Assembly: GCA_000499405.2 (NCBI GenBank)
Contig: HG738137.1
Span: forward strand, 22,716,603-22,780,602
DNA from: Onchocerca volvulus
Lineage: Eukaryota > Nematoda > Chromadorea > Rhabditida > Onchocercidae
Length of the DNA stretch: 64,000 bases
Direction of reading: 5' to 3'
Shown here in pieces: positions 39,367-51,137 of this stretch (its first letter is position 1; the number at the start of each line of letters is the position of its first letter). The notes beneath the pieces were generated by a model. The model had not been told where the DNA came from. It saw nothing but the letters and a program-made list of their open reading frames with translations, and did no database searches. The position numbers and the translations under genes are program-made.

Positions 39367-42300
39367 AAATATAAAATATCAACTTTTGTTTGCCGCTAGA
39401 GTTAAATGGTAAAAAAAAAAAAAAATGTTTCATATTTCTATTTAAAAAAAGTAATTTGTGTTAAAATTAGTCGAATAATAAACGAAAATAAATAAATTTC
39501 CATACTTTGTAGAGGACTGTGTATGGATAGACATATCGTTATTGAAGAAATCGTCAGTAATTTTATGCGGAGTTAAATATCGTACTTGTTCGCAGAAACG
39601 ATCTAATTCACTCATTGACAAATTCCAACTTAATCTCGTCTTTTGCTTTTCCGTTTCATAATTTTCTTTGTTTTCTGTAATATTACAGAAAGGAAACATA
39701 AAAAAAAAAAAAAATCCGCTTTTAATAGCAAAGAATATAATAATAATCAATTAATAATTGTCATTTTAATGTTAGAAATACTTTTCAGTTGATTTTTTTT
39801 TTTTTAATTATTCCAAAATTATGGCAATTTTTTTTTCTTATTCCAAGATTGTTTCTCTTTATTTCATAATTGCATAATTTCAAAATCACAGAAAACAAGA
39901 AGATAAACAAATATTGAATTTATTCTAAGCAATATGAGTAAACAAAAAGTAATCGGTAAGGAAATGTGATATGAAAAAGAAAGCGCAATGTACTTTGTAT
40001 TGTAAAATTCGATATGGGAAGTATTTCACAAAAAAAAAAAAAAGTTGAAAAGAATGAAAGGGAAGGAAAGAATGTGATAAACATTTGAGCATCAGCATTT
40101 CATCAACAAATCATTTTATAAATAAAAATAAAAGTTGTTTCACATGAATAATAATCCATCCATTTTCAAACATCATTTACCAAATAAAAAACGAAAAATT
40201 GCTCCATTGAGATCTTCGTATGGTAGTGTTTTTGCTTTGTAAATTATGATAGGAAGCGTTATAAATCTTGGCTCGATACAAGAAGAATGCTGAAGCTGCA
40301 ATCGGACGCATATGAAATGAGCCCTCAAATGAAATGGATCAAAGAGGAATGACTCAGATGGCTTGCCAAACAAAGGTAAATTTGTTTGAACTCAGAGACT
40401 GAAAATTAATCTAAAATATTTAGAAAGAAAAATTCACTGAATGACATTTACAATACATTTGTCACGTTTGTATGCCAAATGATTTCTTATCTTCGTTTTG
40501 ATACAAATACGAAAACCATTTAGGAGAATGGTCACAGTGCCAACTATTTATGATAAATCTGTATGTTTGTGTGCGTGCACATAAACTAGTTTATTTTTGG
40601 CGGGAGAAAGTAACGAAATCATTGAAATTTAGGCTTGAATAAATTTCAAAATTTTTTCTATATTTTTCGAAAGGTTAGACAAAATTTGAAATTAAGATCC
40701 AATTTTTTTCAAATTTTCGAAAAAAAATTTTTTTTTGACAGTGAAAATTTATCATTAACCGAATCTTAAAGAATTCCTTGCAAGTGATATTTCTCTGAAT
40801 TTTCCCCTTTTCTTTTCTTCTTTCTCTCTCCCTCTCTTTTTCTTTATTATTCATTTTTTGCCACTATTTTAAGATTTAGGTAGTAAATACTACCTGTCAT
40901 TTAAATGCAAAATAGAATAAATTAAGGAATATTAAAATTTAAAAAAAAAAAAAAGGCTATCTCTCCTTTTTTCCCAACTCATCTATTCTTTTCTTTTTTT
41001 TTTGTTTTTTCTCTTACAGACTAATCAAATATATCTGTCAAAATGTTAATGTTTTCTTCAATGTTTGTGGAAAATAATTTCAGCGTATGAAACTTTTTTA
41101 ATTTTACTTCCTCAATATATCATTATTTCTAGATTTTTTAAATGTTTGGGAAAGTTATTTAGAAGGTCTATTTTTCTCTTCCTTTTCAACGAACAGTGCA
41201 AATGAGGTAAGAAGGAGCAGTTCAGAAGACATACAAACTGCTGTTTTTCTTGACTTGTTTTTTTTCATAATCAGGAAAAATAAGATAAGAAAAAATAAAA
41301 TCATTTTTCAAAGAAATGTTTTTAAAAACAGTAGAATCAATTACATTCCAATGACAATGCAATGCATCAAAAAGCACGTAATGAATGTAGGAGCAAAAAT
41401 CAGAAGATGTGAAAGAAAGAGTAAGAATAAATTAATCATCGGTGCTACAAAAGTATTATTTTGAATTTAATTCTGAATTTAAACTTGATTTCTGCAAATT
41501 GTTTAAACGAATCAATTTGCAAAATTAAATTAAAAATTTCTGCAAGAAAATAAGGTAGTGAATGATTCTGATCCTTCTTAAATAGACTTATATCATGTGT
41601 ATCGTTGTACTCCACTATAAAACTCAGTATGTCTATATCTAATAATGATTGATGTAAATATGTTAGTATTTAGATTTTCAATTGAGCTTCTAAAACAATT
41701 TGGAGAAGAATCTTCGAATAAAATTATTTTTGATTTTATATCGATCACTATAAAATATTTCATCACATAGGAAGAATAGCAAAATTGTTACATACTTTTA
41801 CGTGTTTTCCAACTAACTTAGCTAACAAAAAATAAAAAGTTGAGAAGCAAACATATGGGTGGGCATGATTGTTTACATAGAATGAGATGAAAATGTAATG
41901 TCAAGTGTGTTCTATAACTGAAACAACAAAAAGAAAGATTGTTGGAGAAGAAAATTTTGTTTAAACATTTAAAAACATAATTATTTTCCTTTAACGTATT
42001 GCAACGATATGCTAATATTATTTTTCTTGTGAATTATTTGTTGTAATAACAACAACCTGTGATAACTAATTAAACAATCCATAAAACGAGAAAGTTTACT
42101 ATTGATTACAAATGAAAAAATAAAGCAAAAAATTTTTTAATCTCATTATGAAAACTTTTCTGCTTTTGAAAAGTTACGAGCGTGTTCTTAATAAATGTGA
42201 GGAAGAACTTTCAGATACTTACTCGTTTAATTAAAAATCGATCTACTGCGTAATCACATATTGCTATTGTTCGAATAAAAGAATACGATTTTCATACTTG

Positions 42301-44818
42301 TTTATTTGGTGATCATAAATTGCTATTATTAGGATAAAAGAAGGAAGTGACAAATTTTTCTCGAAAAAAAAAAACTAAAATTAAGGAATTTTTCTAATCT
42401 TTCATTAGTTAAGAAAGAAAATTCGGAAAATTTTTCAAATTGATAGTTTTTTTGGATATGACTGATGTGATGGGTTATTCGAACGATTGAATCGGTCTGT
42501 TTGCAGCTCAGCATGGTTTAATATGGTTCAAAATAATTAAAATATTCGAAATAGTGTCAATATCACTTCAAAAATAATTTTCATATCTCGTCTCACATGA
42601 AAAAGATAACAACTATGGAAGGTAAGAAATCAAATCAAGAATTTTTTTCTTTTTTCTTTTTTTTTTCTAAGCAAACTTAAAGAAAAGACAACTATCGTTT
42701 TTTAGCATAATGATCTTAATCACTGAAATGCTAACTAAAAAGAAAAAAGAAGTCAGAACCAATAATTTAGCAATGTTCCTCTAAATACATAAATTTTTGA
42801 AAAGTTTTCATAACGATAAAAAAATAGTTAAATTTGTGATACTTTTTATTTTTTTTCTTGAATTAAATTAAATCATTTTTAGTAGTTCTACTTAAACTGA
42901 ATTATTATTAATAGCATCAGTCAACTTCAGAATATTATACAAAAAGGATGAAAACAAGAAAAAAAAAAAAAAAAACATATCAAACCTTTATTATGCTGTA
43001 GGAAATAATCATTGAAGAAATAATATTTGTTATAATTCAAATTCAGATGACGTAACAATAGTTTGGTCGTTGGCGATAAAGAAGGTTTTTCATCATTTGA
43101 TGAAAAAAGTATTATTGTACTTGGTAACATATGAGATGGAACCAAACTGATTGCCTGAAATAAAACTAATTCAAAGTTCGGAAAAAAATGGATTGATTAA
43201 ATAATTAATTAGTCAGTAGGTAATTTGGCAGGTAAAATCTAATAACTAACTTCCGGTATTATTTCTTCATCCTTATTGATTGATACTTCGTCACAGTTTA
43301 AGACAAGACATAAGGCACTGATTTGAATATGTTGATTTTCAATCAAAAAGTTTTGTAACATGCAGTCTGTTGCTTCTTTCGTTGGTATTCCACTGCAAAA
43401 TGATAGAAGAATTACGATTAAGATTCCATATATTCTTCATAAGCAAAATTCCATCATATCCCATGTTCTTGAAGTTGTAAAGCAGGTTAATTTCCTAGGA
43501 AAACTTCTAATTCTCTAAAAATTTCACAATTTTTTAAATAGGAAATTTCAAAATTTCTAAGATATAAAAAGTTAAAAAGCAATAAGAAGTGTTTCGCTGT
43601 ATATATTCAGAATAGCAAGAAATAAAATTATTGTTGCAGATATACTGTCATCTTTTGAAAACAATATTGTCATCTCTGAAAACTATATATTTTACCAATT
43701 ATGTTAATTTTTGTTCCATTAAAAAGTTTCCAATGGATGGATATATACCTGTAACTAGCAATTTCTGGTGTATCGATTATTATCGGTCGAAATGGCATAG
43801 TCGTTGCATTGAACACATATTTAGTGATCGATTTTATCGGCGTACTACCTTTATCGAATATCTGAAGTTATTGTGATCATAACAATCCAGTATAACTGGA
43901 TTTCTTTTTTCTTCTAATAATCGACAAATTTCACAATCAATTCATTTGGATATGAAGTTTCAGCAGTGAGATTAAATTATTTTTAACCTGTTTGCTAAAG
44001 CATGACAATGAAATTTTCTTGCTTGTCGATCTCTGATTTAATAAAATAAAACATAAATATGGATTATTCCATTTATTCTAGAAAATTTTATTTTTACTTA
44101 TTCAGAAATCTTCTATGATATGGAGTAAAGAGCAAAAACATTATTACTAACAGCGTTAATACTAAATGTTTTATTAAGAAAAAATGTCGGATATTTCTCT
44201 TAAAAAAAAAGAAGAAATCCTACTTCATCAGCGATTTTATATCGAATATCATCGAATTTAGCACCATAAAAGTAATTACACATGCAATCAATTAAACTTG
44301 ATTTATTACTTCCAGTTGGTCCGATTAATAATATAACACGATCAGTACGCTTCATGTTATCTGGAAGCAAGATTTCGATGAAGATTTATGTTGGATATAA
44401 TTGAGAAATATTTTATCAAGATTCTTAGATATTTTGATATTAGAATGGTTTAAATCAAGATTCTTAGATGATTAAGTGATGGAGAATGAAAACTCAGCTA
44501 CTTACTTTACTCTTGATTATCATCCTTCTTCTGGGAATCATTTCTTAGAAAACTTGGTTCAAATATCTTTTCTATGGCTTCACAACAATTTTCTTACAGA
44601 GTTCACATGAAAGAGAAGAAAGTATTTCATGTTGCTCGAAATGCGAATCACTATACATTATGAATTCGTAAATCAATTTAAATTCGATATTTAAAAAAAT
44701 ATTTGTGACCTTTTGAAGTGCCAGCAAAAACAGTACGCACATTACTCACATCGAATTCTTCACCGGCAAACTTACTCACTGTTTTCTGTACTGAAATTTT
44801 TTTACTACTGTCTATCAT
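34930..44818 (-). CDS. large P-loop GTPase-like protein with degenerate Walker A and C-terminal membrane anchor
   Basis: Sixteen exons: 44710-44818, 44224-44360, 43749-43861, 43251-43392, 42986-43154, 42223-42263, 40181-40295 (or 40289), 39506-39674, 38599-38813, 37915-38156, 37413-37570, about 36956-37214, 36526-36646, about 36190-36290 (or 36272), 35422-35539, 34930-35071; about 780 residues. Residues 46-60 read ILLIGPTGSNKSSLI, a P-loop with Asn55 in place of the last glycine of GxxxxGK(S/T). Residues 109-115 read IIIDTPE, in the position of a GTPase DTPG motif. The order (P-loop, YFYGAKFDDIRYKI, DTP, then ISALCLVLN) recalls the animal P-loop family with a GATGSGKTTLINGI start. The middle is rich in Ser, Gln, Lys and Pro (KSPVQRQIAKRTSSGSEHSR; KKKKRPHSTSS). 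The protein ends in a hydrophobic stretch (VLCVIAIGVVLAMLIFVL) right after KKK, typical of a tail anchor. One junction (36526 to 36290/36272) does not close in phase, so a small exon may be missing. ATG 44818 lies 11 nt after TTTCAG. Confidence 0.8.
39318..39365. repeat. 48-bp A homopolymer
   Basis: Uninterrupted A run inside the intron between exons 8 and 9 of the P-loop gene (poly-T on the transcribed strand). It is the longest homopolymer in the window. Confidence 0.95.
42245..42345. repeat. short imperfect tandem duplication overlapping exon 6 of the P-loop gene
   Basis: ATTGCTATTGTTCGAATAAAAGAA (from about 42260) recurs as ATTGCTATTATTAGGATAAAAGAA (from about 42320). The first copy contains the acceptor of the 41-bp exon 6, so the second copy carries an alternative AATAATAG acceptor-like site. 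Confidence 0.7.
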
Positions 44819-44826
44819 TATTCGAG

Positions 44827-44837
44827 ATTCTGAAACA
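44827..44837 (-). other. acceptor-like TTTCAG 11 nt before the P-loop gene ATG (possible trans-splice site)
   Basis: On minus ACTGTTTCAG is followed by an 11-nt leader and ATG at 44818, the spacing expected for spliced-leader addition. Confidence 0.45.
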
Positions 44838-46563
44838 GTTGCGGATTAATTAATCGGTCTCAATCTATCAATTAGAATATCGATTGAAATAACGTGGAAG
44901 ATTCAGATGGATCTGTTTTCATCATTTTCTGTATTTATTCCAGGATATTGAATTCCTTTGACATTCTATGCACTCTTGAACTGTCTTATTTCTTATGCTG
45001 AACAAGACTTTCATCATTTTTGTTAGCCTTATAGCAGACTTATAAATTGGTCTAAATGAGTAAAACTTATCTTTTATCTCTTATTGCTGATAATCGTACG
45101 ATAAAAAACAATTTGTTCTCATAAACATTAGTGATTAAATTATAATATAAAAATAATTTAATCCTCCTAAAAGTAAAGATTGCTACTCGATGATATTCAA
45201 AGTGTATTTTGGACGGAAACGAATGAAGAAAGCTAAATTTCATAATCAACATTTACAGAAGTTTACAAAAGGAAAAGGAAAAACGTTGCGCAGGTGGCAT
45301 TAATCATAACAATAATAGCGATAATAACATTATCAGTGATAACAGCAATTAATAAAAATTGCAATAAACAATGAAGTGGCACAATGAAAAAAATAAAAGA
45401 ACCCATGCGATTTTTAAAAATTTTTTTATATTTCCATGAGCGGTAACTCATTCATCTATAAAATTTAATGTCAAATTTCAGTCAAAGTGTGCTGATAATG
45501 AATTCTTTTCCGTTACCATAAATTTTTTGTCCCATTTAATTCTTCAAAAGTCAAAATCAAAATTGCTCAGCGAAAAACCGGATTTGACCGAATTGGATAA
45601 TATCGTTCAATTATTAATTCACACAAAATTTCAACAACAATTAAGTAATAATAGCTTTCAACGAAAAACAACTTCTTTTTTTTGATTTTTATGAAAATGA
45701 AAATAAATTTATCCGAAATCTTTCATCATTGTAGAAAAAAGGAATGAAATCCATTAAAAAAAAAATATATGAACGAAATCTTTTATCGCTATATCTGATA
45801 ACATTTGGTCGAAGTTAATATATTATTATTTATAACATTTCCTGATAAAGGGCTTAGTGATCTGGTGAAAAGATAAGAAAAATAAACAAATAGAAGATAC
45901 AAATAAAAATCCTTCTTTCAAAGATTTTTTGTTTTAACTTTGGAAGAGAACTCACATATGGATTTCGATAAATTATAGCTGAAAATTGTAGCATTATATG
46001 AGAGAACATATGGTAAAGCTATCATATCTCAAATGGTGTAGTAAAAAGAAGGCAGTTGAGTTTTTGATTTAAATAAATTAGATATTTTTCATCCACTATG
46101 TATAGGTTCCATCTAGAATTGCAAAAACAGCTAATCAATAATCAATTATTTCCAAAAAAAGGAAGTAAATATGCCACAAATTTTTCCGATTTTGATAAAC
46201 AAGTGCATGTGACAGTAAATTAAGTTATATAACTTTGCATTCCTATAGGTAAGCATCCTTCCTGTATTTTGCGATGAAAAAAGAAATTGATTTAGATGAT
46301 AATTAAAATTATTTTAGAATTAAAAGAATTATTTCTTGAAACTTAAAAAAAAAAATATAAAATTATGTGATGAAGCATTGTGCAAAAAATTCAGTAGATT
46401 ATTGTTATTAATGGTATGATAATGATGATGATAATGATACTGATGATCTCTAATGATACTTGCTGTAATCGTTAATAATCGTTGTCAACACAAATATTCT
46501 TTCCTGTTATTTTCATGTTTTTTTTTCTCTCCAAAATTGCATTATTACTAATTGTGTTGAGGT

Positions 46564-46589
<26 letters not shown>
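46564..46589. repeat. 26-bp A homopolymer
   Basis: Uninterrupted A run. Confidence 0.95.
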
Positions 46590-46594
<5 letters not shown>

Positions 46595-49500
46595 CAAATA
46601 TTAGCCAAACGAAAATTCTAACATCAATTTTAAATGTTTATTTAAATTTTTGACGAAATTATCTCCCTTGACCTCTTCTACATGACGGTTATTACCGCTG
46701 GACTATAAAATAATTAATCTCCTTTCTTTTTCTCTTTCTCTCACAATCAAATTAATTGTAGAATATTAAGTGATGAACGCTATTAAATGGTATGTTTAAT
46801 GAAAGAATAACTACTAAAAAAAAAAATAATGGAAATATTTTAAACGGTTTAAACGGAAAATAATGGATGAATGGATAGATGGATGAAATATGCTATAGAG
46901 GTTTACGGAGAGGAGAGAAAAATATGATCAACGAAAAGAGAGTTAAAAGTGATTGCAATATGAGGAAGACAATATTTCCTCAGGAAATTGATATTTTATT
47001 CTTGAATTTATGAATTGAATAGAAGCAATTCGAACTAATCGGTTATATAAATAGAACTTCAGTTTTCATTTTTTTATGAACCTTCTAACGGTTTTATTTT
47101 TTATTTGTAAGATCGAATAAAACTTTTATAGCAATAAGTTCAGTTCATTCATTTTTAAAGAATGTGTAGAAAGAAAATCAAAAAAAAAGAGGAATTTTCG
47201 GTATTTTAACTTTTATGAATAAGAATATATTAAAGGAAGTTTGATATTTTTAAATTCAAAATTTGTCAATTTCTTATTATTCGAGTAAAATTTGCTAGTT
47301 ATCTGGAAGATCAAAACAAAAAGATAGAAAATATAGACATTCAGATTAGTTGCAAATAGCAAATTTGAACGGTAAAAAATTAATGAAAAATTTGCGAAAT
47401 TCGAAAAATCAATTGTCGTCACAATATAATGGAGTGGAGTGAAAGAAGAAGACGGAGAGAATGAGAGAAAAAAAGCAATAATTATTCAAAGCAGTGTAAT
47501 CTAGAAGTGTAAGACTGTTTTCCTTTTTTCGTTTAGATTTCATGAAAAAAAAAAAAAAAAAAAAAGTTAATAATGATGGATGAGTTATGGGTGGGATGGT
47601 AGCATCGATTGCCATACGATTAAACTCATTAATTGAATATTATCGCACAGGGAGATACTGTTGATAAGAGTAGTAATGGATAAAGGTCGAAAATTAATTT
47701 TCTTTTTATTTCCAATTTCGTTTGAAAAATTTGAGAATTAATTAATGACTAGAATAGAAAAAAAATAAAAAACAGACCTTCATAAGCTTCCAAGTGCATC
47801 GTAACAACAATTTTTTTCTCTTTCTATTTCTTTTTTTGCATAACATATTATAGTCTTCCATCCTTTCAGTTTCCTCTTCTTGATAATAAAAAAAAAATTC
47901 TGATTACTTTGGAAAATATCTTATCAATGTTAGCTGTTTTACTGTTGTTATTAGAATTTTGTTTAGTCCGTTGTAACCTATAATAATGAATAATTAAATG
48001 AAAGACAATTTTATTTCTCTTTCAAAAAAATAAATTACTTAATATTTTTGTTAAATAATTATTCAACATTTTTGATCTAATCTATATTATTATATTTTAA
48101 ACACGGAATATAAAGTGATTTCATAATATCTTCTATGGATAAGCCTCATTTGATCCTTCATTATAGGTATATTTTAAAGAGTAGTTTCATGGAACGGGAG
48201 TAAAGAGAAGATCACTAAATAACGAAAAGATGAAATAACAGGAACAGTATTCCGGAATTAAAAATTAAAAGAATAATATTCTGAAATAATCATCATAACG
48301 GATAAATTTATCGAAGTGAGAAAAGCTATTGAAAATTCAAAATAATCACTTAAAGAGTTAATTCAGTATATTTCAAAAAAAAAAAAAAAAAAACATTCTA
48401 CGACATATTATAACAATGGGAAGCCAATATTGTGAAGCAATAGTCGTTTTCATTCAATCAAAAGATCACTGTCATTTTACATTTCATTTCATGATGCATT
48501 TTCAAAATACTGAAAGTATGTTTTCCATGTTTACAGCTGCTTAGTTAGACAATCAGTAGATTTGAATTTAAAAAAAAAAAAGAAAAAAACAGAAGTTGCA
48601 TGAATCAGAGCAGAAGTTATATAAGTCATTAAGTTGGTATTTAAATCATTTGAATTTGAAAACATTCGAAATCTAAACAAAACTAGTAAATTTTCCTTAC
48701 AATCTAGATAAGTGAACAAACAGAGGTGATCATTTAGATAGCAACGCTTGAAATAATTTTGATGAAATTATTTCTTAGCCGGTTTACAAACATTATTGTT
48801 GTTTCCATAGGTTGATGAGTAAACAACGAGACAGGTTTCGTTTGAGAAGCATTTCATAGTATTAGAATTATCTATGTAAAATTCTCCGTTTCTACTCAAA
48901 CAAACAATGACTTCCGTAAATGAGCAAAGTTCGATTAATAATGATAATCTTATGATTCTACTTTATTATCGAATAATACCGCATAACTCTTTCTTACTAA
49001 ACTTTAAAAAAAATTAAAGAAGAGAGGACAAATCTTATTAAATTTAAAAAAAAAAAAAAGTAAAAGAAGAGAGAATAAAATTTCGGAGACACGTAAAACT
49101 TAGTTAACTGACACTAATTTCTCTTGAAAATCAAAATTGATAACAAGAAGCGATAACGGTTCATTTCAACCGATTGTACAGAAAAATATGGAAAAATCTT
49201 TTTTTAAATGAATGTTTTTTTCCAACAAATATGTCTGTTGAAAACAGATGATAGATAGTTGCCACAGGGTAACAAGAACATCGTCTTCATTCCTACCTTT
49301 TCAGTACTTATTCCTTTCATTTCAAGGTGCACTGGAACTGTTGATAATAATGATGATTGTACAACAGTGGAACATTTCCGAGAGAAACTTAATTATTAAA
49401 TTTCTTATATTTTCCATATCCTTTTTATTCTTTCTTTCTTTAAAAATTCATTTGACAAATATTACAAAATTGAATTGAATTTCATTTTTCGTTTCCAAAA

Positions 49501-50051
49501 GTATTTCTATTTAAGAAATTATCGCCATTTCATTTATTTATCAGAATGTAAATTATGACAATGCGATTGATTATTTTGTGAAATAGATGAAGAAACGAAT
49601 GCAGAATAATACTTTATCTGCAATTGTAGAAGAAAAGAGGAATTCCTGACTATGCTAAGATTCATCATTGTGCTAAACTATGGGCATTTATTTTTATCTA
49701 GCAGATAGTTTAAAAAAATAAATAGAAACAACTAGAAAGAAATCAGTTTACTAATTCGAAAGTTAGAATCTTTTCAAGTACAGAAATTCAATATGATTCA
49801 CCTATATTTTTTCAGTAAAATGAATATTTCCTGAATAGAAAAATAAAGAAATTTTTTTCAATTCAAATTTACTTAAGTCTAATTTTCATCGTGTTCTTCC
49901 GTTATTTTCCGATTGATTCAGTTGGTGTTTGTTTACATTGGCAACCGGAATGATTGTAATTAAAATGGTGGGATGTCGAAATTCAATAAATAATTTTTGA
50001 TGTTTAAAGCCAACAGTTTACTTACAAACATTCTATTCCGACTTCACTCCT

Positions 50052-50262
50052 GTATCATTTCGCCGTAAAAATGTTTGGCAACTGTGACAGCAACAACAAT
50101 ATGAGTGATATAAAAGATAAAAATAAAAGCAATGTCAATAGTGTCACAGTAGCGTGCTTTTTTTGATGAAATGTCGTATAACTTTTGCCAGAAATTTGTG
50201 CGATAAATGTAAATAGTTGAGATAGTAATGTTTTTAATGGATGAAGTACTCGAAGGTGATAC
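50052..50262 (-). other. possible terminal exon with one membrane segment
   Basis: On minus, TTCTTTAG is followed by a frame reading about 70 residues to a stop. It contains YRTNFWQKLYDISSKKARYC and then DIAFIFIFYITHIVVAVTV, a single hydrophobic segment, and ends GEMIQE. The arrangement resembles the last membrane segment of a ligand-gated channel or similar protein. A second frame over the same bases is also hydrophobic, and no upstream exon closes in phase, so this may be chance or the remnant of a paralogue of the channel at 51-56 kb. Confidence 0.25.
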
Positions 50263-50739
50263 ATAGCTAAAGAATAGTTGTCTAACAAAACTTAAGTCTT
50301 CGAACTTACATAAGTATTATCAAAATGTCACAAAATAATTCCCATTAAATCAGAAAAAGTATTAAGAATATTAGATGATGAAAAAACTGAAACAATCTTG
50401 ATAAATTTAAGTTTTATTATTTAGTCATATATGTTCAGATATTTTCAGTCTTAAATGTCTGTCCCAAACTTTTCTCATAATATGTTCATTTTGACGATTT
50501 GAAAAATTTATCAACAACATGTTGATTTTCTACTTTGTAATATCGAAGTAAGAAATGATATGTATCAGTCATATATACTTGATAAAATATTCAAATTTAT
50601 TCAATTTCCACTTTTCTTTTTCGTCAACACGGATAATATAAGCAATATAAAGGCACAAAGATTGTTATAACAGTGATAGCACTTTTACAAACCAACAAAA
50701 CATTTGAAAGAGATAATTCCATTTTGTATCTAAAGCTTT

Positions 50740-50869
50740 CTAATCTTCAGGCGTTAAAGACAAATATTTCACGACAGAAGAATTTGAAGATAAGGCCAGG
50801 TCTACTGCTAAATTTTTGTTCATATCTGATATAAAATTTATCATTTTTTCCACGATACTTTTTCCTGAC
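50740..50869 (-). other. possible orphan terminal exon
   Basis: On minus, ATATGCAG precedes a frame of about 43 residues ending in a stop (SGKSIVEKMINFISDMNK, then VVKYLSLTPED). It has exon-like composition, but it does not join in phase to the channel gene that ends at 51138. Confidence 0.25.
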
Positions 50870-51137
50870 CTGCATATAGAAAAGTAAATAAGAAGTTTAA
50901 GTAGTAAGAGGTTTAAGTAAGGGATTTGAACACAAAGTGATTAAAAACAATTTTTTTAAATCACTTATTCCCTTCGAGGTTTCTGGATATTAAAATGATT
51001 ATCAATATTTTGCGATTTCGGAAGAAATATTACGACAAAGATGCGATAATTTTTATGTTTTCTTAATCTTCTCTTTTCCTCTATCGAATTCGTTTGTACT
51101 TTCAAAACAAAAAAGAATCATCCGATGTTTCGTTATT

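Larger units (their letters stand above)
44845..50735. other. gene-poor interval
   Basis: AT-rich, with many A/T runs, including a 26-bp A run at 46564-46589 and a GAT/AAT-rich stretch near 46400-46460. Apart from the weak exon candidate on minus near 50052-50262 I see no gene. Confidence 0.55.

Noticed and set aside
39120..39374. 84-codon plus-strand frame ending in polylysine
   Set aside because: The lysines are the 48-bp A run; the frame is antisense to an intron of the P-loop gene and has no family support.
45263..45451. Hydrophobic minus-strand frame resembling membrane segments
   Set aside because: AT-rich sequence readily yields hydrophobic frames; no splice sites, signal peptide logic or family motifs.
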